A program made the translations under genes and the position numbers. The notes under the pieces are model-generated. The model worked only from the letters and a program-made list of their open reading frames with translations. It was not told the DNA's origin and made no database searches. Positions 31,261-40,541 of a stretch of 43,533 nucleotides of DNA are shown piece after piece. Within the stretch, counting starts at the first letter, position 1. Each line of letters opens with the position of its first letter. Origin of the DNA: an uncultured Bacilli bacterium (GTDB lineage: Bacteria > Bacillota_I > Bacilli_A > RF39 > UBA660); the NCBI GenBank assembly GCA_947625535.1, contig CANQOR010000012.1:1-43533 (forward strand), read 5' to 3'.

Positions 31261-33240
31261 TTAACCAACTGGTGGAACAAAACTAGGAGCAATAACTCCA
31301 TTAGCACTCATTCCATTATTACTAACTGGTGCTTGTACTAAAGGTGTTTGTTGTTGTACTTGCATTGGTGATGGAGTCATTAAATCAGGTTTACCATTAT
31401 TTGGTACTTGCGCTTGCGCTTGAACTGGAGCTTGTGCTTGTACTGGACTACCAGCACCTCCCCCATTACCAGGATTATTAAATGCTCCTTGAATCTTCCA
31501 ACAATTATTTACATCACAAGAGTTAGAATTTGGTGCCGGATTAGGCATTTCCATCTTAATTACCATTGGTAATTTAAATGCTCCGCCAAATCCTACACAG
31601 TTACCTGGTTGTAAAATCTTTTGCTTTTCAATAACATCAGCAGAAATATTAGGAAGCATAGTTCTAATATATTCAATATCTTTAGGGTGTGTCATTTTAA
31701 ATATTAAGAAATTACTACATTGAGCAATAACAGTTTCAGATATTTCAACTGGTCTTTGAGAAATGATATTTAATAAAACACCATACTTACGACCTTCCTT
31801 AGCAATACGATCAAAAATATTATAACCAATTAAGAAAACATCGGCATCCTTTTGAACATATCTATGTGCTTCTTCCAAAAATAAATGGAAAGGAATTGTA
31901 GCTCTTTGCTTTCTAGTCTTACAAAAATCAAAGAATATTCTTGCAACAATTTTAACAATAATCTTGGCTTGAGTATCATCAATATCCTCTAAGTTCATAT
32001 TAATAACTTGGGCTTTCTTATTACCAACCGCAACTAAAGAAGCTATATAAGTTTCAGTCGAAATATAATTATCACATTTATATATATTAGCAATCTTACT
32101 ATTTATAATAGAATTTAATCTAACTTTTAATAACATAGAATCATCATATAATTGTTCATTATTTTGAAAACCTTCACTAATTAATGTAAATTCCAATGCT
32201 GCTGCAAAATCTCTCATTGAATAGAAAGAATTTACTGGTTCTTCAGTCATTTCCATTTCTTCATTAATATGATCTAAAATATAATCAGTAATTAAAACAG
32301 ATTCACCAAAATTACCATTACTATCTATTTCAAAACATTCAGATAATGTTCTAGTATAACCTAAACCTTGAATAACACTATCAAAATCAAAATCTTTAGT
32401 ATGACATACTTCAAGTACTTTAAATATATCATTCTTCTTATTAGCTGTAATTTGATTACTATATAAAATAGCAATAAGTGCTTTAGCTATTAAGTGATTT
32501 TTATATTTTTCAGCAACTTCATCATCTTTACTAAATATTCTTGTAAGTTTTAAAGCTCTTTCCAAAATAGGTATTTGACTATGTTTATCAGCTTGTAACA
32601 TAATAGTTAAATCATCTAAGTTAAGTAAATGAAATGGTATCTTTAATTCATAATCAGTAGGTTCTTGAATATTAGTTGTAATAAATTTATAACTATAATT
32701 TGGATTTAATTTATTTAAATCTTTAAAAGCTGTTTTATATTCACCATAAGCATCAAATATAAAGATATTAGCATTATAAGAAACTAATTTTGGATTAGAA
32801 AATATATTTTGAACTATTCTTGCTACCCCACAAGATTTACCAGAACCAGTATTTCCAAATACTGCCATATGGTTAGCAAATAAATTATTAATATCAGCAC
32901 ATACTTCATAATTAGTATAAATAGAACTTTGACCTAATTTAAAAGTTGTTTCATCATAAACACCAACAATAGCTTTTAATTCTTCATCATTAATTGTTCT
33001 AATATGACTAGATAAAACTGGTTTACGAATAACACCTGAAACATATTTATTATCGTGAAATTCACCTAAGAATCTAATTTTAATTACTTCATCAGTTACT
33101 TCTTCTACTTCCCCTAAAATAGCTTGATCTGGAGCTTCAAAGACAACGTGAACATTCATTAAATCTCCCATTTCTTCAGCTTTAGCAATTGTTTCTACAT
33201 GAGCTACGTTACCAGAAATAAACTTTATTTTTCCAAACAT
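31261..33240 (-). CDS. HerA/DUF87-type ATPase
   Basis: The 659-aa protein has an N-terminal HAS-barrel (about 1-95), then a HerA-FtsK superfamily ATPase: Walker A GNTGSGKS (about 129-136), Walker B 'FHLFLEEAHRYV' with the catalytic Glu, and 'ISQRPVEISETVIAQCSNFLI' with the arginine/sensor region. The C-terminal 90 residues are Gln/Pro/Ala-rich, low complexity. HerA proteins are hexameric DNA translocases; archaeal ones pair with the NurA nuclease, and bacterial ones occur in housekeeping and defence settings. No NurA is visible here. ATG 33240 has GAGGTG upstream. A terminator separates it from the gene before it. Confidence 0.85.
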   Translation of the reverse strand: MFGKIKFISGNVAHVETIAKAEEMGDLMNVHVVFEAPDQAILGEVEEVTDEVIKIRFLGEFHDNKYVSGVIRKPVLSSHIRTINDEELKAIVGVYDETTFKLGQSSIYTNYEVCADINNLFANHMAVFGNTGSGKSCGVARIVQNIFSNPKLVSYNANIFIFDAYGEYKTAFKDLNKLNPNYSYKFITTNIQEPTDYELKIPFHLLNLDDLTIMLQADKHSQIPILERALKLTRIFSKDDEVAEKYKNHLIAKALIAILYSNQITANKKNDIFKVLEVCHTKDFDFDSVIQGLGYTRTLSECFEIDSNGNFGESVLITDYILDHINEEMEMTEEPVNSFYSMRDFAAALEFTLISEGFQNNEQLYDDSMLLKVRLNSIINSKIANIYKCDNYISTETYIASLVAVGNKKAQVINMNLEDIDDTQAKIIVKIVARIFFDFCKTRKQRATIPFHLFLEEAHRYVQKDADVFLIGYNIFDRIAKEGRKYGVLLNIISQRPVEISETVIAQCSNFLIFKMTHPKDIEYIRTMLPNISADVIEKQKILQPGNCVGFGGAFKLPMVIKMEMPNPAPNSNSCDVNNCWKIQGAFNNPGNGGGAGSPVQAQAPVQAQAQVPNNGKPDLMTPSPMQVQQQTPLVQAPVSNNGMSANGVIAPSFVPPVG

Positions 33241-33301
33241 ACCCAACACCTCTTTATTATATACATTAATATCTTAACATAAAAATATAAATAAATAAAT
33301 A

Positions 33302-33334
33302 TAAAAAAAACAAAAAGTACTATTAAAGTACTTT
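33302..33334 (-). terminator. Intrinsic terminator
   Basis: On the - strand AAAGTACT (33334-33327) pairs with AGTACTTT (33321-33314), followed by a T-rich tail. It ends the 609-aa/97-aa unit just upstream of the herA-like gene; read-through is possible. Confidence 0.8.
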
Positions 33335-33626
33335 ATATATTATCAGCTATATCAGATAAATGATTATTAAAATCACACAATGAATTTTGGATAGAATTAA
33401 TATATACAATTAACGCTTCGGCAAAATCATCTTCTGTATAATCTTTATTATTTAAATCAGCAATTTCTTTATTTAATAATATTTCATTATTAACATTTAA
33501 TTCTTTACACATAGAATTAGTAAGTCCCATTAACATCTTAAGTTGTTCTATTATAATATCTTGTTTTTCTTTTAAAGGTTGACTCTTAAAAAATTCCATA
33601 TATTCATTAAAATCTTCTTTTTCCAT
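33333..33626 (-). CDS. Small helical protein upstream of HerA
   Basis: A 97-aa acidic, all-helical protein with no known family. It starts 1 bp after the stop of the 609-aa gene, with its AGGAGA ribosome site inside that gene's end, so it is translationally coupled. It could be a partner of the larger protein. Confidence 0.6.
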   Translation of the reverse strand: MEKEDFNEYMEFFKSQPLKEKQDIIIEQLKMLMGLTNSMCKELNVNNEILLNKEIADLNNKDYTEDDFAEALIVYINSIQNSLCDFNNHLSDIADNI

Positions 33627-33627
33627 A

Positions 33628-35457
33628 TTATCTCCTAAACATTGAATCTAACTCATCAGCAATTTGTTCTTGTTCTTCTCCAGTTGCTCTTAATGCTCGA
33701 TTCCATAATTCGTTAAATCTATTCCATTTACCAGACATTCTAGCCATAGTTTGTTGTAATTTACTCATTCCAAAGAAACGATGTTGGGCATTATATCTCG
33801 CTGCTACAGCTCTATTAACTGTCTTACTTTCATGATCTCCTGCACGATAATGATATAAACCATCTTCAGCTACTTCTGTTTTACCTTCCGTCTTTTCTTC
33901 TGTAACTTCATTAACTTCCTCATGGGTTTCTTTAGTTTCTCCTAAAGCAAATTTAACTTCTTCATGTAAATCTTCTTTAACAATAATTTCTAATTGTCTA
34001 TTTCTTTCTACAGTAGTTAATTCACCTAAATTTTTCTTATTTAATATTGCTAAAGCAAAATTAAGTTGTAAATCAGTTAAATTCTTATTATGTCTTTCTC
34101 TTTGTCTTTCTTCATCAGGTCCTGGATAAACAGTACTATAAGTATTATATTTACTTTTAATAGCGTAATAAGTAGAAACCATTTCTTGTACTGTCATATA
34201 CGTACAAGCTCTAGTAATAGCTCTAACATTATCTGGATTATCATTTAAATAATTTAAATAATTTTGCATCATTTTATCTCTAACTTCTTCATTAACAAAT
34301 ATCTTTAATTTAGAAGTACTAAGTATTTCAAAATCATCTATTTTAAATTTATCTTTATAATAATCAAATATTTTATTATTTCTAAATTTATCTTTTATTT
34401 TCTCTTTTTCTTCATTTTTTAATTTATTAAAGTATGTAAGATAAATATTATACATAACATCATACATCTCTAAAGATGCACTCATCTTAGATAAATTTCT
34501 TAATTGTAATTCATATTTACCTTCAGGATTTAAAGCATAACTAGGACGCATTAATTCATCAGGCAAATGGTTAGTTATTTCAGAAGCTACCTTATATAAA
34601 TCTTCTAAACTAGGTGTATAAGAAGGATTTTTAAAAGGTATCTTAGATTCTTTATTATATTTCTTAAAATTATTATAAATAGCTTGAATAGATAAACCAG
34701 ATTCTAACATATCTGTAACCGTTAAGTATTTGCCTTCACCTAATACTTTTTCAAGCATTCTTTCTTCATCATAAGACAAATACATATATCCGTGAGTTTT
34801 ACTCTCTTCAATCTTTTTAACTAAATAATCTATTGCTTTCTTTTGTTTTTCTTCAAAAGAATCATATTCATGATATATTACTTCACTACCTACTTTAACA
34901 TTAACTTTATCTTCTCTTTTTGGTTCTTCATAAGAAGGAGTATAAGTACTACGACCAGTTCTATAAGAAGGAGTTTCTTCTAAATCTTCTCTTTCTTTTC
35001 TTTCATCCTCTACTTTTCTTTTAGCAGCTTCTTCTTTTTGTGCCTTTAAAGATTCAATTTGTCTTACCGCACTAATATATTCTCTAGCATACTGTTCAAT
35101 TACTTCTAAAGCTTTATAACTAATTTCAGAAGCATAATCATAAGTCATACTATAATCCATAATCTTAGTTAAGTATTTAAATCTATCAGCTATTTTATTT
35201 TCTACTTCTGTAGTTGAAACTCTTCTACTGCGAAACGCCTTATCTTCATGTAAAACTTTTAAAAATGTATTAAAACGAGAAGTTCTTTCTTTAGGTGATT
35301 TAGCAGCTCTTACTTTTTCCCAAGCACTCTCTAAAGATTTTTGTTTATGACTATTTTTCGCTTCAAGATAATCAAAAGCAATATCAACTAATTTACCATA
35401 TTTAGTTAATTTACTATTTTCTTCTTCGATTTTTTTATCATAATAATTATCTGCCAT
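33628..35457 (-). CDS. Large charged helical protein upstream of HerA
   Basis: This 609-aa protein is not recognised. It is highly charged and almost entirely helical. A coiled-coil/linker (about 130-190) holds 'KAQKEEAAKRKVEDERKE' and two repeats of 'PSYRTGRSTYTPSYEEP' type. The C-terminal region has an acidic stretch (about 505-535), then a basic helical end 'FFGMSKLQQTMARMSGKW'. No enzyme motif or membrane helix is seen. GGGAGGA lies before ATG 35457, and TG-A-TATAAT (35510-35502, - strand) is its promoter. It heads the unit ending in the herA-like gene. Confidence 0.65.
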   Translation of the reverse strand: MADNYYDKKIEEENSKLTKYGKLVDIAFDYLEAKNSHKQKSLESAWEKVRAAKSPKERTSRFNTFLKVLHEDKAFRSRRVSTTEVENKIADRFKYLTKIMDYSMTYDYASEISYKALEVIEQYAREYISAVRQIESLKAQKEEAAKRKVEDERKEREDLEETPSYRTGRSTYTPSYEEPKREDKVNVKVGSEVIYHEYDSFEEKQKKAIDYLVKKIEESKTHGYMYLSYDEERMLEKVLGEGKYLTVTDMLESGLSIQAIYNNFKKYNKESKIPFKNPSYTPSLEDLYKVASEITNHLPDELMRPSYALNPEGKYELQLRNLSKMSASLEMYDVMYNIYLTYFNKLKNEEKEKIKDKFRNNKIFDYYKDKFKIDDFEILSTSKLKIFVNEEVRDKMMQNYLNYLNDNPDNVRAITRACTYMTVQEMVSTYYAIKSKYNTYSTVYPGPDEERQRERHNKNLTDLQLNFALAILNKKNLGELTTVERNRQLEIIVKEDLHEEVKFALGETKETHEEVNEVTEEKTEGKTEVAEDGLYHYRAGDHESKTVNRAVAARYNAQHRFFGMSKLQQTMARMSGKWNRFNELWNRALRATGEEQEQIADELDSMFRR

Positions 35458-35513
35458 CTATATTCCTCCCACAAGTATCATATATACCTTATTCTTTATT
35501 CATTATATCATAA

Positions 35514-35556
35514 AAAAGAAAAAAGAACTAAATAATTATCTTTTATCTAGTTCTTT
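35514..35556 (-). terminator. Intrinsic terminator of the hisS-gat operon
   Basis: On the - strand AAAGAACTA (35556-35548) pairs with TAGTTCTTT (35530-35522), then TTTCTTTTTT. It overlaps the gatB stop. Confidence 0.8.
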
Positions 35557-36993
35557 ATGTAATATTTCTTTAGTCATAACTGGGTTAGCTTTACCACGAG
35601 TATTTTTCATAACTTGACCAACAAAGTAATCAAATATATTATCTCTACCACCCTTATATTGGGCGATTTGTTCACTACTATTATCTAATATTTCAACAAT
35701 AATATTAGTAAGTAAAGCTTCATCACTTATTTGAGCATTTTCTTTACTAATATAATTTTTAGGTTCTTTCTTATCTTCTAAAGCTTTCGTAAATACTTCT
35801 TTAGCTTGCTTTGAAGATAAAACCCCGCTTGCTAAAGCATCAGTTATTTGTTTTAACATAGCTGGTGTTAAATAAAATTCATTAATACTTATTTCTTCTT
35901 TATTTAATTCTCCAACTATATTAACTGTAACCCAGTTAGCAGCTACTTTAGCATCTATTCCTACTTTAACACATTCTTCATAATAATCAGAAATAGCTTT
36001 TTCTTTAACTAAAACTCCTGCGTCATAAGAAGATAATCCATATCCTTCAATATATTTATTCTTACGATCCATAGCTAATTCTGGTATAGAAGCTCTAATT
36101 TCTTCTAACCATTTTGGACTTATTTTAAACTTAGGAATATTAGGTTCAACAAAATATTTATAATCTATTGCATCAACTTTACTTCTCATAAATATAGTTG
36201 TTCCAGATTCTTCATCCCAACGACGAGTTTGTTGTTCTATTTTATCATATTCATTAGTTTCTTTAAGTTCAATTTGTCTTTCTATTTCATAGTTAATAGC
36301 ATCTCTTACTCCTCCAAAAGAGTTAACATTTTTAATTTCAATTTTAGTTCCCCAGTTTTTAGGATCAAACTCATCTAATCCTTCTTCCATAATTGAAACA
36401 TTAACATCACATCTTATTTGGCCTTTTTTACTATCAGCTTCAGAAATACCTGCATATTGATAAACACTTCTCATATGTTCTAGAAATGCTACAGCTTCTT
36501 TAGCTGTATGAATATCTGGTTCTGTAACAAGTTCTAGTAAAGGAACACCAGCTCTATTATAATCAATATTACTAGTATCATAAAAATGGTCTAAAGAAGC
36601 AGCATCTTCCTCTAAATGTAAATTATTTACTCTAACAGTTTTTAATTGTCCATCACATTCATATTCTACTTTACCATAAATACCTACTGGAATAGGTTTA
36701 GTTTCTTGCGTTAATTGAAAACCTTTAGGTAAATCTGGGTAATAATAATTTTTTCTTTCAAAATACATATATTCTGGTTGACTACAATTTAATATCATAC
36801 TAGCCATTAAAGCTAAACGAACAGCTTCTTTATTAACTACTGGTAAAGTACCAGGAAAAGCCATATCAAGAGGTCTAACATTTGTATTAGGTTTTTCACT
36901 ATAAGAGTTTTCTGCTGCACTAAATACTTTTGTATTAGTTTCACTTACTTCACAGTGCATTTCAAGTCCTATTTTAGCAATATATTTTGTCAT
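35536..36993 (-). CDS. gatB: Asp/Glu-tRNA amidotransferase subunit B
   Basis: This 485-aa subunit is the kinase/tRNA-binding part of GatCAB, which turns Glu-tRNA(Gln) (or Asp-tRNA(Asn)) into the amide form. N-terminal 'IGLEMHCEV' and 'ALMASMILNC', then 'RKNYYYPDLPKGFQLTQ' and 'RAGVPLLELVTEPD', are GatB signatures. The C-terminal YqeY-like tail domain ends in 'GKANPVMTKEILHKELDKR'. The start shares a base with the gatA stop (TAATG), with AAGGAGG inside gatA. It is the last gene of the operon. Confidence 0.96.
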   Translation of the reverse strand: MTKYIAKIGLEMHCEVSETNTKVFSAAENSYSEKPNTNVRPLDMAFPGTLPVVNKEAVRLALMASMILNCSQPEYMYFERKNYYYPDLPKGFQLTQETKPIPVGIYGKVEYECDGQLKTVRVNNLHLEEDAASLDHFYDTSNIDYNRAGVPLLELVTEPDIHTAKEAVAFLEHMRSVYQYAGISEADSKKGQIRCDVNVSIMEEGLDEFDPKNWGTKIEIKNVNSFGGVRDAINYEIERQIELKETNEYDKIEQQTRRWDEESGTTIFMRSKVDAIDYKYFVEPNIPKFKISPKWLEEIRASIPELAMDRKNKYIEGYGLSSYDAGVLVKEKAISDYYEECVKVGIDAKVAANWVTVNIVGELNKEEISINEFYLTPAMLKQITDALASGVLSSKQAKEVFTKALEDKKEPKNYISKENAQISDEALLTNIIVEILDNSSEQIAQYKGGRDNIFDYFVGQVMKNTRGKANPVMTKEILHKELDKR

Positions 36994-38450
36994 TACTTAA
37001 CCTCCTTAGCTATTTGATTTTTATAATCCATAGCACTTTCTAAAGCATAAGCAATATTTAAAACATTTTCATCATCATAATAGTTGCCTGTAATATTAAC
37101 TCCTACTGGTAAATTATCAATAAATCCATTAGGTATTGTAATAGATGGGAAACCACCAAAATTACCAATTTGTAAATGTTCTTCTAAGCAAGCTGTATTT
37201 TTATCTAGAATATCTACAGAGCCCTCTAATTTCTTAGCAGGGCCAGTACCAACTGGTAAGATAACTCCATCATAATCTTTAAATAGTTCTTTCCATCTAT
37301 CAACTACTAATCTTCTTACTCTTTGAGCATTTTTAAAATATCTTTCTTGATTTTCTTTTTGTAAGACATAAGAACCAATAACAAATCTTCTTTTAATTAA
37401 TGGTGAAAAACCTTTTGTACGATGATCTTTCATCATTTCTATGTAATTATCTCCTTCTCCACGGGGACCAAAGATAATACCTGTTAAATTAGACATATTA
37501 CTAGTTGCTTCTGCACAAGATATAACTACATAAACAGAAGGTACTGCTTTAAGTAAATTATCATCTACTGATACTTCATCAACTGTAATACCTAAACTAC
37601 GAGCTAAATCAACTGTCTTATAAAAATTATCTAAATGTTCTATTAATTCTCTAGACGCATTTTTATAACGATCTGGATCAACTAATTCTTTAATATAACA
37701 TAATTTTTTACCTTTAACTTCTCCTGTACAAGCATCAAGTAAATTAATCTTACTAGAATCCCAAGAAGTCATATCATTAGGATCTATTCCTTTCATAACA
37801 TCAACTACGGCAGCTGCATCTTTAACACTTCTTGTTAAAACTCCACAATGATCTAAAGAAGAAGCAAAAGCAAATAAACCATATCTTGATATCATTCCAT
37901 ATGTTGGTTTATAACCGACAACACCACAATAAGCTGCCGGTTTACGAATAGAATCCCCCGTATCACTACCTAAAGCATAAGGATAAACTCCAGCAGCTAC
38001 AGCTGCCGCTGAACCAGAAGAAGAACCTGCACACATTCTCGTTAAATCCCAAGGATTTCTTACAACTCCCGTATGACAAGTAGTACCAGTACCACCCATT
38101 CCAAATTCATCTAAAGCAGTCTTATTTACTTTAATTGCTCCAGCTTTATTTAAATGTTCAACACTAGTAGCATCAAAAAATGGTATATAATTTTTTAAAG
38201 TATTAGAAGAACCCGTTGATAAAATATCTTTTGTTGAATAATTATCTTTAACACCATAAGGAATACCAGAAAGTAAATTATCTGTAACAACCCCGCCCTT
38301 AGCATCATCTAAAATAGTAACAAAAGCATTACATTTATCTTGAACTTCATGTGATAATTCTAAAGACTCTTTAACTAATTCATCACTAGTTACTTCACCT
38401 TTTACTAACATATCATGTAATTCTAAAACTGTTTTATTCATATATTTCAT
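36993..38450 (-). CDS. gatA: Asp/Glu-tRNA amidotransferase subunit A
   Basis: This 485-aa amidase-signature subunit releases ammonia from Gln for the transamidation. The catalytic triad is Lys68 (GVKDN), the cis-Ser in 'CAGSSSGSAAAVAAG' (about 140-154) and the nucleophile Ser in 'GSDTGDSIRKPAAYCG' (about 161-176; Asp replaces the more usual second Gly of DTGGS). It lies between gatC and gatB, overlapping gatB by one base. AGGTGATTTT precedes ATG 38450. Confidence 0.96.
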   Translation of the reverse strand: MKYMNKTVLELHDMLVKGEVTSDELVKESLELSHEVQDKCNAFVTILDDAKGGVVTDNLLSGIPYGVKDNYSTKDILSTGSSNTLKNYIPFFDATSVEHLNKAGAIKVNKTALDEFGMGGTGTTCHTGVVRNPWDLTRMCAGSSSGSAAAVAAGVYPYALGSDTGDSIRKPAAYCGVVGYKPTYGMISRYGLFAFASSLDHCGVLTRSVKDAAAVVDVMKGIDPNDMTSWDSSKINLLDACTGEVKGKKLCYIKELVDPDRYKNASRELIEHLDNFYKTVDLARSLGITVDEVSVDDNLLKAVPSVYVVISCAEATSNMSNLTGIIFGPRGEGDNYIEMMKDHRTKGFSPLIKRRFVIGSYVLQKENQERYFKNAQRVRRLVVDRWKELFKDYDGVILPVGTGPAKKLEGSVDILDKNTACLEEHLQIGNFGGFPSITIPNGFIDNLPVGVNITGNYYDDENVLNIAYALESAMDYKNQIAKEVK

Positions 38451-38458
38451 AAAATCAC

Positions 38459-38755
38459 CTACCCAACAACCTTTGGAACTTGTATTTCATCTCCATCAGT
38501 CTCTCCAGCATTACGAAGTAATTCAGGAATAGGAACTGATGGTACTATAACATCATCTCTAAGTTCATAGACAAAATCATCTAAACAATGAGTCATTGGA
38601 GTAACACTACTTATATTAGGTATTTCATTAACTAAATCTAAATTAGCATCAATAATGTCAAATTCATCCAAAACCATTTTATTTTCTTCATCAGTTAAAC
38701 CAATCAATAATTTATCAGCATAATCATCAACCATTTCTTTAGTAAACTTACTCAT
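38459..38755 (-). CDS. gatC: Asp/Glu-tRNA amidotransferase subunit C
   Basis: The 98-aa small subunit wraps around GatA/GatB and stabilises the complex. The N-terminal helix pattern with 'LLIGLTDEENKMVLDEFDII', here divided, and the C-terminal 'LRDDVIVPSVPIPELLRNAGETDGDEIQVPKVV' motif 'LR.D....s.....ll.nap...g..i.vPkv' fit GatC. It overlaps the aspS end by 8 bp. Confidence 0.92.
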   Translation of the reverse strand: MSKFTKEMVDDYADKLLIGLTDEENKMVLDEFDIIDANLDLVNEIPNISSVTPMTHCLDDFVYELRDDVIVPSVPIPELLRNAGETDGDEIQVPKVVG

Positions 38756-40511
38756 TATCTTTCACCTCTATTTTAATTCCTAATTCTTTTAATTGTGTTC
38801 TAGTTAACTCAGAAGGACTACCCATCATATTATCAGCTCCTGAAGCACTTGGTGGAAATGCTTGCACTTCTCTTAAATTAGGTTCATCTTTAATAAGCAT
38901 TAAAATACGATCAATTCCAGGAGCCATTCCTCCATGGGGCGGACAACCATATTTAAAAGCTGTAAATATAGATTTAAATCTAACTTCAACTTCATCCCTA
39001 GTATATCCAACTACTTCAAATCCTTTAGCTAAACTATCTAAATCATGGTTTCTAATCGCCCCACTAGCCATTTCATTACCATTACATACAAAGTCATATT
39101 GGTAAGCTAAAATATCTAAAACATCCTTCTTATCTTCATAATCTTTAATACCTCCATGAGGTAAACTAAAAGGATTATGACAAAATTCATACTTCTTAGT
39201 TACATCATCATATTCAAACATTGGAAAATCTTTAATAATACATAATTCTAATTTATTTTTATCAATTAAATCTAACTTACGTCCTAATTCATCTCTTATT
39301 AAACCAGCAAATTTTTGAGCTGTTTTTAATTTCTTATTAGCAATAAAGAACATAACACTATTTTCTTTCATATCATAATCTTTAATTAAAGATTTTCTTT
39401 CTTCATCACTTAAAAATTTATCAATAGGTCCTTTAAAAGTATTATCATTCATTAAAGTTAAATAACCAATACCAGGCATTCCAATACTAGTTGCATAATC
39501 AACTACTTCATTAAACCAACTATTAGGTTTATCTCCGATATCAGGTACAACAATTACTTTAATAACGCTTTTCTTAAAAGGTCCAAATGTTGTATCTTTT
39601 AAAGTTAAAGAAGCATCTTTAATAATAAGAGGATTTCGTAAATCAGGTTTATCAGTACCATACATTTCCATAGCATCCCTGTAAGCTATTCTTCTAAATG
39701 GACGTTTAGATACCTCTTTATTACTAAATTTAGTAAAGACATCATAAAATATTTCTTCGCCAACATCTAATACTTCATCTTCTGTAACATAACTCATTTC
39801 TAAATCTAATTGGTAGAATTCTAAAGTACGATCAGCTCTTGCATCTTCATCTCTAAAACAAGGAGCAATTTGAAAATATTTTTCAATTCCTCCAACCATT
39901 AATAATTCTTTATATATTTGTGGTGCTTGAGGAAGTGCATAAAACTTACCCTTAAAGTTTCTAGATGGAACGACAAAGTCTCTTGCTCCTTCTGGACTAG
40001 AAGCTGTTAAGATAGGAGTTTGAACTTCCATAAAACCTAAATCAACCATTTTATTTCTTAAAAAATGTAAAACATCACTACGAAGTTGCATATTTTCTTT
40101 AACTTTATTATTACGTAAATCCAAGTAACGATATTTTAAACGTAAATCTTCAGCAACTTCCTTACTAGTCATAATATTGAAAGGAAGTTCATGTAAAGAA
40201 GGACTTAAAACCTCTAAAGAATCTACTAAAAGTTCTACTTCTCCTGTTTTTAAACGTGGATTATATGTATCTTCACTACGTTTTCTAATAGTACCTGTAA
40301 GTTTTATAACTGATTCTTTAGCAAGACCCATAAATAAAGAATCATCATTACTTACAGTTTGTAGTGTTTCAGTATTATCTCTTAAATCTAAAAATAATAC
40401 ACCACCATGGTCTCTTATATTTTCAATCCACCCACTTACTGTAACTTTTTGACCAACTAAATCTTTATCTATATCAATACAATGATGTGTTCTATATATG
40501 TTTTCTTTCAT
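38748..40511 (-). CDS. aspS: Aspartyl-tRNA synthetase
   Basis: This 587-aa bacterial-type class II synthetase has an OB-fold anticodon domain (1-105, 'GWIENIRDHGGVLFLDLRD'), catalytic motif 2 'FRDEDARADRTLEFYQLD', a bacterial GAD insertion domain (about 280-420), and motif 3 'GMAPGIDRILMLI'. 'ASGAIRNHD' precedes motif 3. GGGTGG lies before ATG 40511. As AsnRS is encoded next door, this AspRS may be discriminating. Confidence 0.96.
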   Translation of the reverse strand: MKENIYRTHHCIDIDKDLVGQKVTVSGWIENIRDHGGVLFLDLRDNTETLQTVSNDDSLFMGLAKESVIKLTGTIRKRSEDTYNPRLKTGEVELLVDSLEVLSPSLHELPFNIMTSKEVAEDLRLKYRYLDLRNNKVKENMQLRSDVLHFLRNKMVDLGFMEVQTPILTASSPEGARDFVVPSRNFKGKFYALPQAPQIYKELLMVGGIEKYFQIAPCFRDEDARADRTLEFYQLDLEMSYVTEDEVLDVGEEIFYDVFTKFSNKEVSKRPFRRIAYRDAMEMYGTDKPDLRNPLIIKDASLTLKDTTFGPFKKSVIKVIVVPDIGDKPNSWFNEVVDYATSIGMPGIGYLTLMNDNTFKGPIDKFLSDEERKSLIKDYDMKENSVMFFIANKKLKTAQKFAGLIRDELGRKLDLIDKNKLELCIIKDFPMFEYDDVTKKYEFCHNPFSLPHGGIKDYEDKKDVLDILAYQYDFVCNGNEMASGAIRNHDLDSLAKGFEVVGYTRDEVEVRFKSIFTAFKYGCPPHGGMAPGIDRILMLIKDEPNLREVQAFPPSASGADNMMGSPSELTRTQLKELGIKIEVKDNE

Positions 40512-40541
40512 ATAACCACCCTTTCTAAAATTTTTTTTATA

